This document shows, piece by piece, positions 1 to 8,775 of a stretch of 64,000 nucleotides of DNA. A program made the position numbers and the translations under genes. Source of the stretch: Gammaproteobacteria bacterium (GTDB lineage: Bacteria; Pseudomonadota; Gammaproteobacteria; GCA-001735895); the NCBI GenBank assembly GCA_022340305.1, contig JAJDOF010000082.1, forward strand, positions 1-64,000, written 5' to 3'. The notes beneath the pieces were generated by a model. The model did not search any database. It saw only the letters and a program-made list of their open reading frames with translations, and had not been told where the DNA came from. Positions within the stretch are counted from its first letter, which is position 1. Each line of letters opens with the position of its first letter.

Positions 1-30
1 CGGGAATGACAGGTCAGCCCGTCATCCCCA
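1..30. repeat. REP-like hairpin remnant at the window edge
   Basis: The first bases (CGGGAATGAC) match the outer half of the REP-like units seen intact near 33.5 kb, and GTCATCCCC follows in opposite orientation at 21-29. The unit is cut by the window edge. It lies just past the 3' end of the minus-strand gene ending at position 71, the same kind of position as the other copies. Confidence 0.35.
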
Positions 31-70
31 GTTCGCGTCCGTCGGCAATGACGCCAGCACTCGCGCACAT

Positions 71-817
71 TTATCCGCGCAGTTTTTCCAGTGTTTCTTG
101 TGCGCCGCCGACAACGAAGCCGGCGTCGGTACCGGCGCAAATCAGGTGGTAGCCCTTGCTGACATAGTCCTGTACCGATTCCGCCGTGGTACCGAAATAA
201 CCGAGCGATATATCACGCCGTTGACAGGCTCGACCGACCCGATCGATTGCCTCCATCACTTCCGGATGATCCACCTGACCCATCAGGCCCATGCTGGCGG
301 ACAGATCATAAGGACCGATGAAAACCGCGTCGATACCGTCCACCTCGACAATCTCGTCGATATTGTTGACCGCGTCGATGTGTTCGGCCTGAATGATGAC
401 AGCAATACTGACGTTGGCGGTTTTCATGTAATCGGTAAAATTACGCCCGTAACCCTGGGCGCGCGCGAGACCGACACCGCGAATACCCTGCGGCGGATAC
501 TTGCAACAGGCGACGACATGGCGGGCCTCATCGGCAGTGTTCACCTGCGGCGCGATGATGCCATCGGCGCCGATATCGAGGATTTTCTTGATTTCGCGCT
601 CACTGTTGGTGGCGACACGAATGATGGCGGCACTGCGCCCGGCCACAGCCTGCAACATACGCTGCCAGTCCAGGGTCGACAGGTTACCGTGTTCACCATC
701 CATGAACAGCCAGTCGTATCCACAACTCGAGATCATTTCGGCGATTTCCGGTGACGGCAGCGTCAACATGGTACCGAATAGCAAATCATTCTGGCGTAAT
801 CGTTGCGTGAAATTCAT
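71..817 (-). CDS. HpcH/HpaI-family class II aldolase
   Basis: This 248-residue protein belongs to the HpcH/HpaI aldolase family: cytoplasmic metal-dependent aldolases that cleave 4-hydroxy-2-oxo acids to pyruvate plus an aldehyde. Visible family signatures are FMDGEHG near residues 38-44, GADGIIAPQV in the middle, and FIGPYDLSASMG near residue 166. Length is normal for the family. The ATG at 817 has AGGTGA a few bases upstream. DUF2214-type and pdxH genes lie upstream on the same strand, but the gaps give no firm operon. The substrate cannot be read from sequence; 2,4-dihydroxyhept-2-enedioate and 2-keto-3-deoxy sugar acids are both possible. Confidence 0.85.
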   Translation of the reverse strand: MNFTQRLRQNDLLFGTMLTLPSPEIAEMISSCGYDWLFMDGEHGNLSTLDWQRMLQAVAGRSAAIIRVATNSEREIKKILDIGADGIIAPQVNTADEARHVVACCKYPPQGIRGVGLARAQGYGRNFTDYMKTANVSIAVIIQAEHIDAVNNIDEIVEVDGIDAVFIGPYDLSASMGLMGQVDHPEVMEAIDRVGRACQRRDISLGYFGTTAESVQDYVSKGYHLICAGTDAGFVVGGAQETLEKLRG

Positions 818-847
818 AAGCTCACCTGTAACTAAAAAAAGAAACCA

Positions 848-1300
848 TCAGCTGCCGATACCGCGCGCCATCAACGAAGCGCAGAACAGGATGCCGGCGA
901 TTAACACCAGCTCCCAGTGCAGCGCGCGCCGCAGGCTTTTCACCTGTTCGATACTCAACACGGGAGCGACTCCCTGATCGAGGTCGTGTTTCCAGCGTGC
1001 AAAGGTGATCGTCGGGTAAATCGAGATCAACGCTGCCAGCACGAACAGCCCAATCTTGATCTGGAAAAACAGGTTATCGGCGTAAAACTCACCGCCTTTT
1101 TCGAAATAAATCACCCGCAGTGTTCCAAACAACAACAATAATCCCGCGAACAGGCCGGCGATGCGGTCGGCACGGCGAATGCGCCTGCCGATCTCGACAC
1201 TCATCGATTCGGAGATCAGCGTCAATTCCAGCACCATCGCGGCAGTGAGCGCAAAAAAAGCAAGAAAATGCCCGAAGGCGACGAGCGCGCCGGCCAGCAT
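848..1300 (-). CDS. DUF2214-type small membrane protein
   Basis: A 150-residue protein with four hydrophobic segments (about residues 4-26, 47-63, 82-98 and 130-146). The intervening loop carries SMSVEIGRRIRRAD and the sequence matches my memory of the DUF2214 inner-membrane family, whose function is unknown. The ATG at 1300 is preceded by AGGGG with a 5-base spacer. It ends 30 bases before the aldolase gene, so cotranscription is possible. The 222 bases upstream (1301-1522) hold no convincing gene. No active-site motif is visible, so no role is proposed. Confidence 0.65.
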   Translation of the reverse strand: MLAGALVAFGHFLAFFALTAAMVLELTLISESMSVEIGRRIRRADRIAGLFAGLLLLFGTLRVIYFEKGGEFYADNLFFQIKIGLFVLAALISIYPTITFARWKHDLDQGVAPVLSIEQVKSLRRALHWELVLIAGILFCASLMARGIGS

Positions 1301-1522
1301 TAGTGCCCCTGCCAGGTGATATTGTCGTGTTCAGCGCTCCCCTGGTGCCCCGCAATGGCGCTGCAACGCGTATCAATGAAGCAACCACAGCCGACCCCGC
1401 GAGCGCAGCGAGTGCTTTGAATCCTGGCTGCGAACTGCGCCTTGCAGCGAAACATCAGGGGAGCGCCCTTTGGGTGAGATTGTGCGCGCCCATGGACTGC
1501 GTTGTACCGCCTGGAAAGGTCA

Positions 1523-2170
1523 CTAGGGGGAAATGCGCTGCATGATCCAACCGTCACCTGCCGGCTGGTAGACGATGCGATCATGCAGGCGATTATCCTG
1601 CCCCTGCCAGAACTCGAAATAGTCGGGCACGAGCCGATAACCGAGCCATGCCGGTGGTCGTGGTACGTCACCATCGGGATAGGCCGCGCGCAGGCGCAAA
1701 ACCTCGCTTTCAAGGCTGGAGCGCCCCTCGATCACGGCTGACTGCTGCGATGCCGCGGCACTGAAACGGCTACCCTCCGGGCGCATCATGAAATACTGGT
1801 CGGCCTCCTCGGCGGGCAGACTGGCCACCGCGCCATGCACGCGCACCTGGCGGCTGAGATCACGCCAGTGAAATAACAGGGCAGCCAACGGGTTGGCTTC
1901 CAGTTCTCGCCCCTTCTGGCTGCGCGAATCGGTGTACCAGCAAAATCCATCGTCATCGAAATGCTTGAGCAACACGATACGCGCCGACGGCCTGGCATCG
2001 ATACTGGCTGTTGCCAGCGTCATCGCGGTCGCGTCGAGCAGTTCGAGATCGCGCGCGCGTTGCAACCAGCGCCCAAATTGTACAAAGGGGTCCGGGTCCA
2101 TCTCCTTGCGGGTGAGGCCATGCGACTCGTACTCGCGGCGCACATCGGTTAAATCCATTTCAGTTGCCAT
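1523..2170 (-). CDS. pdxH: Pyridoxamine 5'-phosphate oxidase
   Basis: PdxH oxidises pyridoxamine or pyridoxine 5'-phosphate to PLP with bound FMN. The 215-residue length is typical. Family signatures include RIVLLKHFDDDGFCWYTD (flavin-binding strand), SQKGRELEANP, LLFHWRDLSRQVRVHG, and the C-terminal pair FWQGQDNRLHDR and WIMQRISP that close the active site. The start ATG overlaps the stop of the preceding dienelactone-hydrolase gene (TGATG), implying translational coupling. Several PLP enzymes are encoded in this window (class V aminotransferase, Cys/Met enzyme, decarboxylase, GabT), but that is not evidence of joint regulation. Confidence 0.95.
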   Translation of the reverse strand: MATEMDLTDVRREYESHGLTRKEMDPDPFVQFGRWLQRARDLELLDATAMTLATASIDARPSARIVLLKHFDDDGFCWYTDSRSQKGRELEANPLAALLFHWRDLSRQVRVHGAVASLPAEEADQYFMMRPEGSRFSAAASQQSAVIEGRSSLESEVLRLRAAYPDGDVPRPPAWLGYRLVPDYFEFWQGQDNRLHDRIVYQPAGDGWIMQRISP

Positions 2171-2898
2171 CAGAATACCCGGTCGAAGAGGGCTTGCATC
2201 GCTGCCCAGGATTTGGCATCCGCCTGTTGCTGATAACCGAGATCAAGACCATACTTCTCGGCATTCACACTCGCCTGTGGATTGCTGAAACCGTGCCTGG
2301 CATCGGCCAGCAACAACACTTCAAAATCGGCTTTGGCCTGTGTCATTTCCTGCTTGAAGCTTTCCAGGTCAGCCATCGACACCATGGAATCGGCGGCGCC
2401 GTGACACACCAGTATGGTGGGCTTGATGCTGCCGGGCTCGGCCTGATGAAACGATCCCAGTGCGCCATGAAAACTAGCGACCGCTGACAGTGGCAGACCG
2501 ATACGTGCCATGTGCAGGACCATCGCGCCGCCAAAACAATAACCGATGGCGGCGGTTCGCTCGGCATCGACTCCGACCTGGTTCTGCAGTAGCTGGTATC
2601 CTGCCTTGAGTGCTGCAGTACCCGTTTCCATATCGTCTAAAACCCCGTTCATCAGGCTTGCGGCCTCATCGGGGGTTTCGGCCACGCGTCCGCCGCCAAA
2701 CATGTCGATGGCAAGCGCAACGTAGCCAAGCTCGGCCAGCATATGCGCGCGCTGCACAATGTAATCGTTCAATCCCCACCATTCGTGCACGATGATGATT
2801 CCGGGGCGCGTCGCGCTGATTTCATTGTCATAGGCCAGGTATCCCTGATGACTGGCATCGCCGACCTGGTATTCAATTCGATTCGTCAAAATATTCAT
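2170..2898 (-). CDS. Dienelactone hydrolase family protein
   Basis: An alpha/beta-hydrolase of about 242 residues. Dienelactone hydrolases open cyclic enol-lactones using a Cys-Asp-His triad. The nucleophile motif GYCFGG is present, VVHEWWG-like IIVHEWWGLN supplies the conserved Glu, and GAADSM and ARHGF hold the Asp and His. The ATG at 2898 is preferred over a GTG at 2907 because GAGG lies 8 bases upstream. It overlaps pdxH by one base. Many DLH homologues are general esterases or thioesterases, so the substrate is open. Confidence 0.85.
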   Translation of the reverse strand: MNILTNRIEYQVGDASHQGYLAYDNEISATRPGIIIVHEWWGLNDYIVQRAHMLAELGYVALAIDMFGGGRVAETPDEAASLMNGVLDDMETGTAALKAGYQLLQNQVGVDAERTAAIGYCFGGAMVLHMARIGLPLSAVASFHGALGSFHQAEPGSIKPTILVCHGAADSMVSMADLESFKQEMTQAKADFEVLLLADARHGFSNPQASVNAEKYGLDLGYQQQADAKSWAAMQALFDRVF

Positions 2899-2982
2899 GC
2901 GCGTCACCTCGCTGCGGGCTGGGGATCGAAATTCTACCGCGTAATACTGTTAACAGGTAGCGTTGTCATTTAACATTAACCC

Positions 2983-3636
2983 ATGAATAGCCTGGATCAT
3001 ATAGTCATCGCCGCCGCGAATCTGCAGCAGGGCGTCGATTACCTGCAACGCAGTTTCGGCGTCGAAATTCCGCCCGGCGGCAAGCATCAAAGCATGGCCA
3101 CCCATAACCACGTGATGCAACTCGGTAATGACGCCTACATCGAAGTCATTGCCATCGATCCCACAGGTGAGCCGCCCCGGCATCCGCGCTGGTTTGGACT
3201 CGACACGGCACTGATGCGCGCCGCGATCCACGAACAGCCGCGCCTGATTACCTGGGTAGTGAACACCGCCGACCTGTCATTACTCGCCAACCAGGCCGGT
3301 TTCGACATCGGTACACCGACCAGTCTAAGTCGAGGTAATCTAAGCTGGGAATTCGCCCTGCCTGACGACGGGCGCCTGCTCGGCGACGGCATGCTGCCTT
3401 ATTGCATTCAATGGCGCAGTTCTCCGCACCCAGCGCAGGGAATGGTCGATAACGGCTGCTTGCTGCAGCAATTGACCATCCACCACAATCGTCCGCGCTG
3501 GCTCAACGATCGCCTGGACGCGATCGATGCCGGTCACCTGGTAGACATCGAGCCCCTGGCCGACAACGAAACCAGTTACCTGTCAGCTACCATCGATACC
3601 CCCAACGGCACCGTAGTACTGCGTTCATCGAGTTAA
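2983..3636 (+). CDS. Glyoxalase-like (VOC) domain protein
   Basis: The N-terminus LDHIVIAAANLQQGVDYLQRSFGVEIPPGGKH is typical of the long glyoxalase-like family (PF13468 type) found in 200-300 residue cytoplasmic proteins of mostly unknown substrate. His at the LDH position and a Glu in YIEVIAIDP are candidate metal ligands. The 217-residue length fits. It diverges from the dienelactone hydrolase with an 84-base gap that must contain both promoters. The 3' end lies inside a hairpin shared with the convergent gene. Confidence 0.8.
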   Translation: MNSLDHIVIAAANLQQGVDYLQRSFGVEIPPGGKHQSMATHNHVMQLGNDAYIEVIAIDPTGEPPRHPRWFGLDTALMRAAIHEQPRLITWVVNTADLSLLANQAGFDIGTPTSLSRGNLSWEFALPDDGRLLGDGMLPYCIQWRSSPHPAQGMVDNGCLLQQLTIHHNRPRWLNDRLDAIDAGHLVDIEPLADNETSYLSATIDTPNGTVVLRSSS

Positions 3637-3685
3637 TCGGGAGTTAATCGTTAATTATAATCGTGGTCTGTCCCCGATTAACTCG
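3629..3685. terminator. Shared hairpin between convergent genes
   Basis: A perfect 13-bp stem (CGAGTTAATCGGG at 3629-3641 pairing with CCCGATTAACTCG at 3673-3685) encloses a 31-base AT-rich loop. The left arm contains the stop codon of the VOC gene and the right arm ends just before the stop of the opposing gene. It probably ends transcription from both sides, though no clear U-tract follows. Confidence 0.55.
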
Positions 3686-3688
3686 AAG

Positions 3689-4486
3689 CTAACGGTTATG
3701 CAACCATTCCCATGGTCCGCCGGTATGGGGACGAAAATAACAGATCATGCGGCCATCGGGCCCGGCTTGCGCGGTTTCGCTCCAGGGCGCCATGCCGTGC
3801 AGGAGCAATCGATGCACAAGGAATACCTCGCCCGGAGTCGCGTGGATCTCGACGCGCCTGCAGGCGGCAAAGGCCTGTTCGCGCGCGGCATGATAAACCT
3901 CGGTGATATCCTGCTCACCCCATTGTTCGGGTTCGATACCCGCAAAGCGCTCGACAAAGCGGTTACGCATGATTTCATGCGATCCTTCCCAGACCACGAA
4001 AGGTGATGCGCCCGGGTCAAATTCGACCATGGGAATACCGAGTATGAAACCGTGGTATTCGCGCAGGTGCCTGCGCTGCTGTGGGCCTTCGCGCAGCAAT
4101 CCATCGACATGAGCGGCGTCACGATCACGCCGGTAACGCGTGCGCGCGGGCGATTCACCCTGCATCGTCTGCGGATATCCGGGGTAGCAAATTGAAACCT
4201 GCGCCGAATCCCAGTCAAACCCCTCGAGTTTGAGCTCGGCGGCAATAAAGTCAGCTACTCGTCCTTGCAGCGGACCACTGCGGCCCACTTCACCGGCGGC
4301 ATTATTGTCGAGCACGTTGACCCCGGCAAACCAGGTCGCCTGGTAGCGTAGCCATTTTTCCTGCGCCGGATCCGCGCGCGCCGCGCGTGCGGCGGGCAGC
4401 GCGCCCTCGACCCAGTGCAACAGCCGCGCATCGGCGGCAAACTTGCACCAGCCCCGGTTAAAGAAATGCTTCGCGTGATTGCACAT
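3689..4486 (-). CDS. Phytanoyl-CoA dioxygenase-like Fe(II)/2-oxoglutarate oxygenase
   Basis: A 265-residue protein with the facial-triad pattern of PhyH-type oxygenases: the H-x-D pair in RDAAHVDGLL and a distal His in VHRLLLHGMAPW, followed by an Arg in MICYFRPH that could bind 2-oxoglutarate. GFILGIPM and VWEGSHEIMR match the jelly-roll core of the family. It would hydroxylate an unknown small molecule in the cytoplasm. It diverges from a choline-kinase-like gene with only 50 bases between starts. The family call is good, the substrate unknown. Confidence 0.75.
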   Translation of the reverse strand: MCNHAKHFFNRGWCKFAADARLLHWVEGALPAARAARADPAQEKWLRYQATWFAGVNVLDNNAAGEVGRSGPLQGRVADFIAAELKLEGFDWDSAQVSICYPGYPQTMQGESPARTRYRRDRDAAHVDGLLREGPQQRRHLREYHGFILGIPMVEFDPGASPFVVWEGSHEIMRNRFVERFAGIEPEQWGEQDITEVYHAAREQAFAACRRVEIHATPGEVFLVHRLLLHGMAPWSETAQAGPDGRMICYFRPHTGGPWEWLHNR

Positions 4487-4536
4487 ATCGTCGATGCTAT
4501 CATGCCGCGATCCTTACCTGGAACACAGAACTGAAG

Positions 4537-5421
4537 ATGCCCGATAGCGCCGAAAATCGTATCGCCGCCCTGCCCTGCTGGAATAACCCGGTTCGTATCG
4601 AACCGCTCAGCGGCGGCATGACCAATCTCAATTTCAAGGTTGACGACGGCGAGCAGAGTTACGTCGTACGCTTCGGTGAAGACGATCCGATCCACCTCAT
4701 CTCGAGGCGCAACGAGGTGGCCAGTTGCGAGGCCGCATTCGCAATCGGCGTCAGTCCACAGCTGGTTTATCACGAGGCCGGTATCCTGGTGGTGCGCTTC
4801 ATCGAGGGCCAGGTTTTCGCCGAGGCCGACGTGCGTAATGAGCACAACCTCGGACGCATCGTCAGTTTATTAAAGCGTTTTCACCATGAGATGCCGGCGC
4901 GCTTCGATCAAGTTGCAGTCATGTTCTGGGTATTCCAGGTATTTCGCCACTACCATAACCTGCTGGCCAAAGGTCAAAGCGCGCACAGCGACCGCCTGCC
5001 CGAGCTCGCACAGATCGGCTGCGAACTGGAGGCGGCAGTGGGCCCGGTCGAGATTGTTTTTGGCCACAATGACCTGCTGCCCGCCAACTTTATCGATGAC
5101 GGTGACAAAATCTGGCTCATCGACTTCGACTATGCCGGCTTCAACAGCCCACTGTTCGACCTGTCGAATCTCGCCTCCAATAATGAACTGAGTGAAGACC
5201 AGGAGCAGGCCATGCTGGAAAGTTATTTTGGCGTAGCGGCGAATCGACAGACACTGGCCAGCTACCACGCGATGAAATGCGCCTCGCTGCTGCGTGAAAC
5301 CCTGTGGTCGATGGTGTCCGAACTCTATTCCCGGGTCGACATGGATTTTGCCGACTATACCCTTAAAAACCTTCAGCGCTTCGAGGCCGCTTACACCGCT
5401 TATCGCCAGCAATACCCTTAA
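4537..5421 (+). CDS. Choline/ethanolamine kinase-like phosphotransferase
   Basis: This 294-residue protein has the aminoglycoside/choline kinase fold. SGGMTNLNFKV is the nucleotide loop, YVVRFGED carries the beta-3 basic residue, and GHNDLLPANFI followed by WLIDFDYAG are the Brenner-type catalytic loop (Asp in HND) and metal-binding Asp. FDLSNLASN fits choline kinases. It probably phosphorylates choline or a related amino alcohol with ATP. The class V aminotransferase starts 36 bases downstream, so the two may be cotranscribed. In a window rich in methylated amines a choline-type substrate is plausible but inferred. Confidence 0.85.
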   Translation: MPDSAENRIAALPCWNNPVRIEPLSGGMTNLNFKVDDGEQSYVVRFGEDDPIHLISRRNEVASCEAAFAIGVSPQLVYHEAGILVVRFIEGQVFAEADVRNEHNLGRIVSLLKRFHHEMPARFDQVAVMFWVFQVFRHYHNLLAKGQSAHSDRLPELAQIGCELEAAVGPVEIVFGHNDLLPANFIDDGDKIWLIDFDYAGFNSPLFDLSNLASNNELSEDQEQAMLESYFGVAANRQTLASYHAMKCASLLRETLWSMVSELYSRVDMDFADYTLKNLQRFEAAYTAYRQQYP

Positions 5422-5457
5422 ATTGAAGCCAAGACACATACTTCCTGAGACCCCATT

Positions 5458-6696
5458 ATGAAACTCGATATAGATTTTGTTCGCGCCCAGTTCGATCAAC
5501 TCAACGACGACCCTGATTTCGTGTTTGCCTCAAATGCCGGCGGCAGTTATGTCAGCAATCAGGTCAACCGGGTGATGGAACACTATAACCATCACACGCG
5601 GGTTCAGCCCTACTCGCGCTTCACCCCATCCGCGCAGGCGGGCGCGGCAATGGATCGCGCTCATAGCGGCTGGGCGCAGGCGCTCAATATCGCGCAGAGC
5701 GAGCTCACCGTGGGACCATCTACCTCGATGAACACCTATGTCATGGCACAGGCAATCGGCGATCGGTGGAAACCCGGTGACGAGATCATCGTCACCAACC
5801 AGGATCACGAGGCTAATAGCGGCGTGTGGCGACGTAAAGCACAGGAAAAAGGCGTTACCATTCGCCAATGGGAAGTCGATCCCGACAGCGGCTTATTAAG
5901 CCTGGATGCGTTACTGCCGTTGCTGCGCGACAATACGCGCTGGGTATTTTTCACGCATTGCTCGAACGTCGTCGGCACCATCAACCCGGTGGCCGAGATC
6001 ACCAAAACCATCAAGGCCGGCAGTAATGCACGCGTTTTCGTCGATGCCGTGGCTTATGCGCCGCACCACATATTCGATCTCAAGGCGCTCGGCGTGGATG
6101 GCTATGCGTTCAGCCTGTACAAGGTTTTTGGTCCGCATCAAAGCCTGTTGTACGTGAATTCCGCGATTCACGGTGAGCTGACTTCGCAGGCGCATTATTT
6201 CAACAGTGGCAATCCCGCCAAGGATTTCAATCCCGCCGGTCCGCAACACGCCCAGGTCGCCGCCTGCGCCGGCGTGCTCGACTATTTCGACGACCTCTAT
6301 CAACACCATTTCGGCGCAACCGAAAAAAGCCGCAATGCGCAACTGCAGGATATTCACCAGTTGATCCTGCAACACGAAAACGCACTTGGGGCACCGATTC
6401 TTGATTTTCTGCAGCACCGCGGCGATGTGCGCCTGATCGGCAAGGTGCACACCCGCGACAACGATCGCGCCCCGACCATCGCCTTTAAACCGCTGCAGCA
6501 AAGCTCCAAAGCGCTGGCGCACAAACTGCAGGACGCCGGAATCGGCACCGAGAACGGGAATTTTTACGCCCATCGCCTGGTTGGTGATCTCGGCATCGAT
6601 ACCGAGGATGGCGTGGTGCGGCTGTCGCTGGTGCACTACAGCAATCAGCATGACGTTGAACGCATACTGGCCGCACTCGACAACGCTTTAGGCTAA
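5458..6696 (+). CDS. Class V aminotransferase (cysteine-desulfurase-like fold)
   Basis: A 412-residue PLP enzyme. The N-terminal FASNAGGSYVSNQV, the phosphate-binding VGPSTSMNTY, the ring-stacking His in NQDHEANSG, the Asp in VFVDAVAYAPH and the Schiff-base Lys in FSLYKVFGPH are in the expected order for class V aminotransferases. A catalytic-loop Cys of true cysteine desulfurases is not evident, which argues against NifS/SufS activity; a lyase or aminotransferase role is more likely. It follows the kinase gene closely on the same strand. Confidence 0.85.
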   Translation: MKLDIDFVRAQFDQLNDDPDFVFASNAGGSYVSNQVNRVMEHYNHHTRVQPYSRFTPSAQAGAAMDRAHSGWAQALNIAQSELTVGPSTSMNTYVMAQAIGDRWKPGDEIIVTNQDHEANSGVWRRKAQEKGVTIRQWEVDPDSGLLSLDALLPLLRDNTRWVFFTHCSNVVGTINPVAEITKTIKAGSNARVFVDAVAYAPHHIFDLKALGVDGYAFSLYKVFGPHQSLLYVNSAIHGELTSQAHYFNSGNPAKDFNPAGPQHAQVAACAGVLDYFDDLYQHHFGATEKSRNAQLQDIHQLILQHENALGAPILDFLQHRGDVRLIGKVHTRDNDRAPTIAFKPLQQSSKALAHKLQDAGIGTENGNFYAHRLVGDLGIDTEDGVVRLSLVHYSNQHDVERILAALDNALG

Positions 6697-6758
6697 CCTC
6701 GACGCGAAGCCCGCTGGCCGGGACGCAAACTAATCCGGCACCGGCGGAGTCGCAGCTC

Positions 6759-7667
6759 TTAACCCGGCGATACCGGCGGGGTGGCGGCCAGAAGCTTGCT
6801 GCGCCGCGCCGCCTGTGCCTCGCGATGGGTCAGGTAACTGACTGCGCCGACAATGATCGAAGCACCGATGATCACCCAGTTATCGGGGACTTCGTCGAAT
6901 ACCCAGTAACCGATGCCAATAGCCCAGATCAACTGCATAAACGACAGCGGTTGGGTGACGGTCAGCGGCGCCGCGGCGATGGCGCGGGTAATTGCGTAGT
7001 GACCGGCGGTCGCAAACAACGCGACCAGCGCCAGCCAGGCGATTTCCAGCCAGGTCGGCTCGCGCCAGAAATACAGCGCCCCCGGTAGCAGCGCCAGCGT
7101 GCAAAAAATGCTCAGCATTACCAGGATATCTTCTGAACTCTCGCTCTGCGTCATGCGCTTGGTCAGCAGGAAGGAGCCGGCAAAAAAGAAGGCTGCAATC
7201 AATTGCGCCAGCGAACCCGCTTCGATGCTGGTGAAACCCGGTCGCAGGATGATCAGTGTGCCAATAAAGCCGGCCGCGATCGCCATTATGCGCCGCGCCC
7301 TGACCTGCTCGCGGAATATCAGGATTGCACCGAGCGCGGTAAATACCGGTGTCGAGAAGCCGATGGCAGTGACTTCCGATAACGGAATGCGCGCCATTGC
7401 GAAAAACCACAGCATTACCGCAACGCCGTGCACCAGGCCGCGCAGGGCATATATCCCGAGACTACCACTGGAGAGGCCAAAACCGCGTCCACGCATGCGC
7501 CACAGTATCGGCAACAACAGGATCACGCCAACCAGGTAGCGGATGAAGGCAGCCTGCACCGCCGGCATATCCGAGCCCAGCAAGCGTACCAGCACGGTGA
7601 CGGCGACAAACAGCAGTCCCCCGATCACCATCCACAGGCAACCGCGTAAATTTGAGTGTTGCGACAT
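6759..7667 (-). CDS. DMT superfamily (EamA) exporter
   Basis: About 302 residues with ten hydrophobic segments and two EamA repeats: RYLVGVILLLPILW and SEVTAIGFSTPVFTALGAIL in the first half, SFMQLIWAIGIGYWVF in the second. DMT proteins export amino acids or metabolites from the inner membrane. I prefer the ATG at 7667 (MSQHSN) because the earlier starts at 7727 and 7736 would overlap the divergent Rieske gene and lack a ribosome site; AGGAG sits unusually close to this ATG. It is one of three EamA genes within 5 kb. Confidence 0.85.
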   Translation of the reverse strand: MSQHSNLRGCLWMVIGGLLFVAVTVLVRLLGSDMPAVQAAFIRYLVGVILLLPILWRMRGRGFGLSSGSLGIYALRGLVHGVAVMLWFFAMARIPLSEVTAIGFSTPVFTALGAILIFREQVRARRIMAIAAGFIGTLIILRPGFTSIEAGSLAQLIAAFFFAGSFLLTKRMTQSESSEDILVMLSIFCTLALLPGALYFWREPTWLEIAWLALVALFATAGHYAITRAIAAAPLTVTQPLSFMQLIWAIGIGYWVFDEVPDNWVIIGASIIVGAVSYLTHREAQAARRSKLLAATPPVSPG

Positions 7668-7725
7668 GCTCCTGATTGGAACATCATCTTGCCCGTCAAA
7701 GCAATCCTTAACACTTGAATTGATC

Positions 7726-8775
7726 ATGACCAACACCCTCGCACATCACTACTACCACCAGGCCGAAGTATTCGACTTCGAATGCGAACAAATTTTCAGG
7801 CGCCACTGGTGGCTGGTCGCAACCGAAGCCGCGTTTGCCACTAACGGCGATTACCAGGCCTTCAAGCTGATGCAATGGCCATTACTGGTGGTGCGCGATC
7901 AACGCGGAGAGCTCCGCGGTTTTTACAACCTGTGCAGACATCGTGCCGGACCGTTGGTCGACGATGCCCGCGGACAGCGACGCGATTTCGTCTGCCGCTA
8001 CCATGGCTGGCGTTATGCCTGTTCCGGTGAATTGTTGAAAACACCGGGATTCGGCAAGGGCGAGATCGCCAATCCAGGGGCCATGGGGCTGCTGCCGATC
8101 CGCGTGGCCTGCTGGAACGGTTTAGTGTTTGTCTGTCTCGACGAAACGGCGCCCGATTTGATCGACTGGCTGGGCGACATTGTCGGTATCGCCGCCGGTT
8201 ACGATGCCACCTCCGACATGCGCTTCGACGGGGATGTCGAGAAGACCGCGCAATGTAACTGGAAGAACTATGGAGACAATTCCTGCGAGGGCTACCACGT
8301 CGGCATGGTGCACCGGGCGCTCGGCTCTTCGATGCTGCGCGAGTCGGTTGACATCGATTGTTACGATAACGGCCAGTTTGTCGGTTTTGACGTCAGCTAT
8401 GGCGCCGGTAAAGACGCAAGCCGTGCCGGCAGGGGTTTCTGGATTTACAAGTTCCCGGGATTGTTATTGCATTTCGCCGAGTACGCTTTCAACGCCGAAA
8501 GCGTGTTCCCGGTCGCTGCAAATAGCATTCGTCTGCAGCGCTGGTTCTGGTCGCATGCCGAAAAAGCAGCACTGCACGGCGTTGACTGCGCATCGATCAG
8601 GCCGAACTCTGAAAAGGTCATCGACGAAGACATCGCGATCTGCGAAAGGGTACAGATAAACCTGGCTAGCGGCGCCTACCCCGGAGGCCTGTTATCCACG
8701 GAACAGGAACCGGGCACGATATATTTCCAGCAACTGGTACGCACGGCCTTAAGCGATTTTGCCGAGCCGGAATAA
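7726..8775 (+). CDS. Rieske non-heme iron oxygenase, alpha subunit
   Basis: A 349-residue ring-hydroxylating-type oxygenase. The Rieske cluster ligands are C70-R-H72 and C90-x2-H93 (CRHRAG and CRYHGW). The mononuclear iron site follows in NWKNYGDNSCEGYHVGMVH, with H191 and H196 and a bridging acidic residue. Such enzymes hydroxylate aromatics or demethylate quaternary amines such as choline and betaine. The ATG at 7726 is chosen on homology; the frame stays open 61 codons upstream but that stretch is non-homologous. No reductase gene lies nearby. Its 3' end overlaps the convergent MFS gene by 27 bases. Confidence 0.88.
   Translation: MTNTLAHHYYHQAEVFDFECEQIFRRHWWLVATEAAFATNGDYQAFKLMQWPLLVVRDQRGELRGFYNLCRHRAGPLVDDARGQRRDFVCRYHGWRYACSGELLKTPGFGKGEIANPGAMGLLPIRVACWNGLVFVCLDETAPDLIDWLGDIVGIAAGYDATSDMRFDGDVEKTAQCNWKNYGDNSCEGYHVGMVHRALGSSMLRESVDIDCYDNGQFVGFDVSYGAGKDASRAGRGFWIYKFPGLLLHFAEYAFNAESVFPVAANSIRLQRWFWSHAEKAALHGVDCASIRPNSEKVIDEDIAICERVQINLASGAYPGGLLSTEQEPGTIYFQQLVRTALSDFAEPE

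Noticed and set aside
98-754. 218-codon plus-strand frame opposite the HpcH-type aldolase
   Set aside because: It is the GC-rich shadow of a clear family member; no homology of its own.
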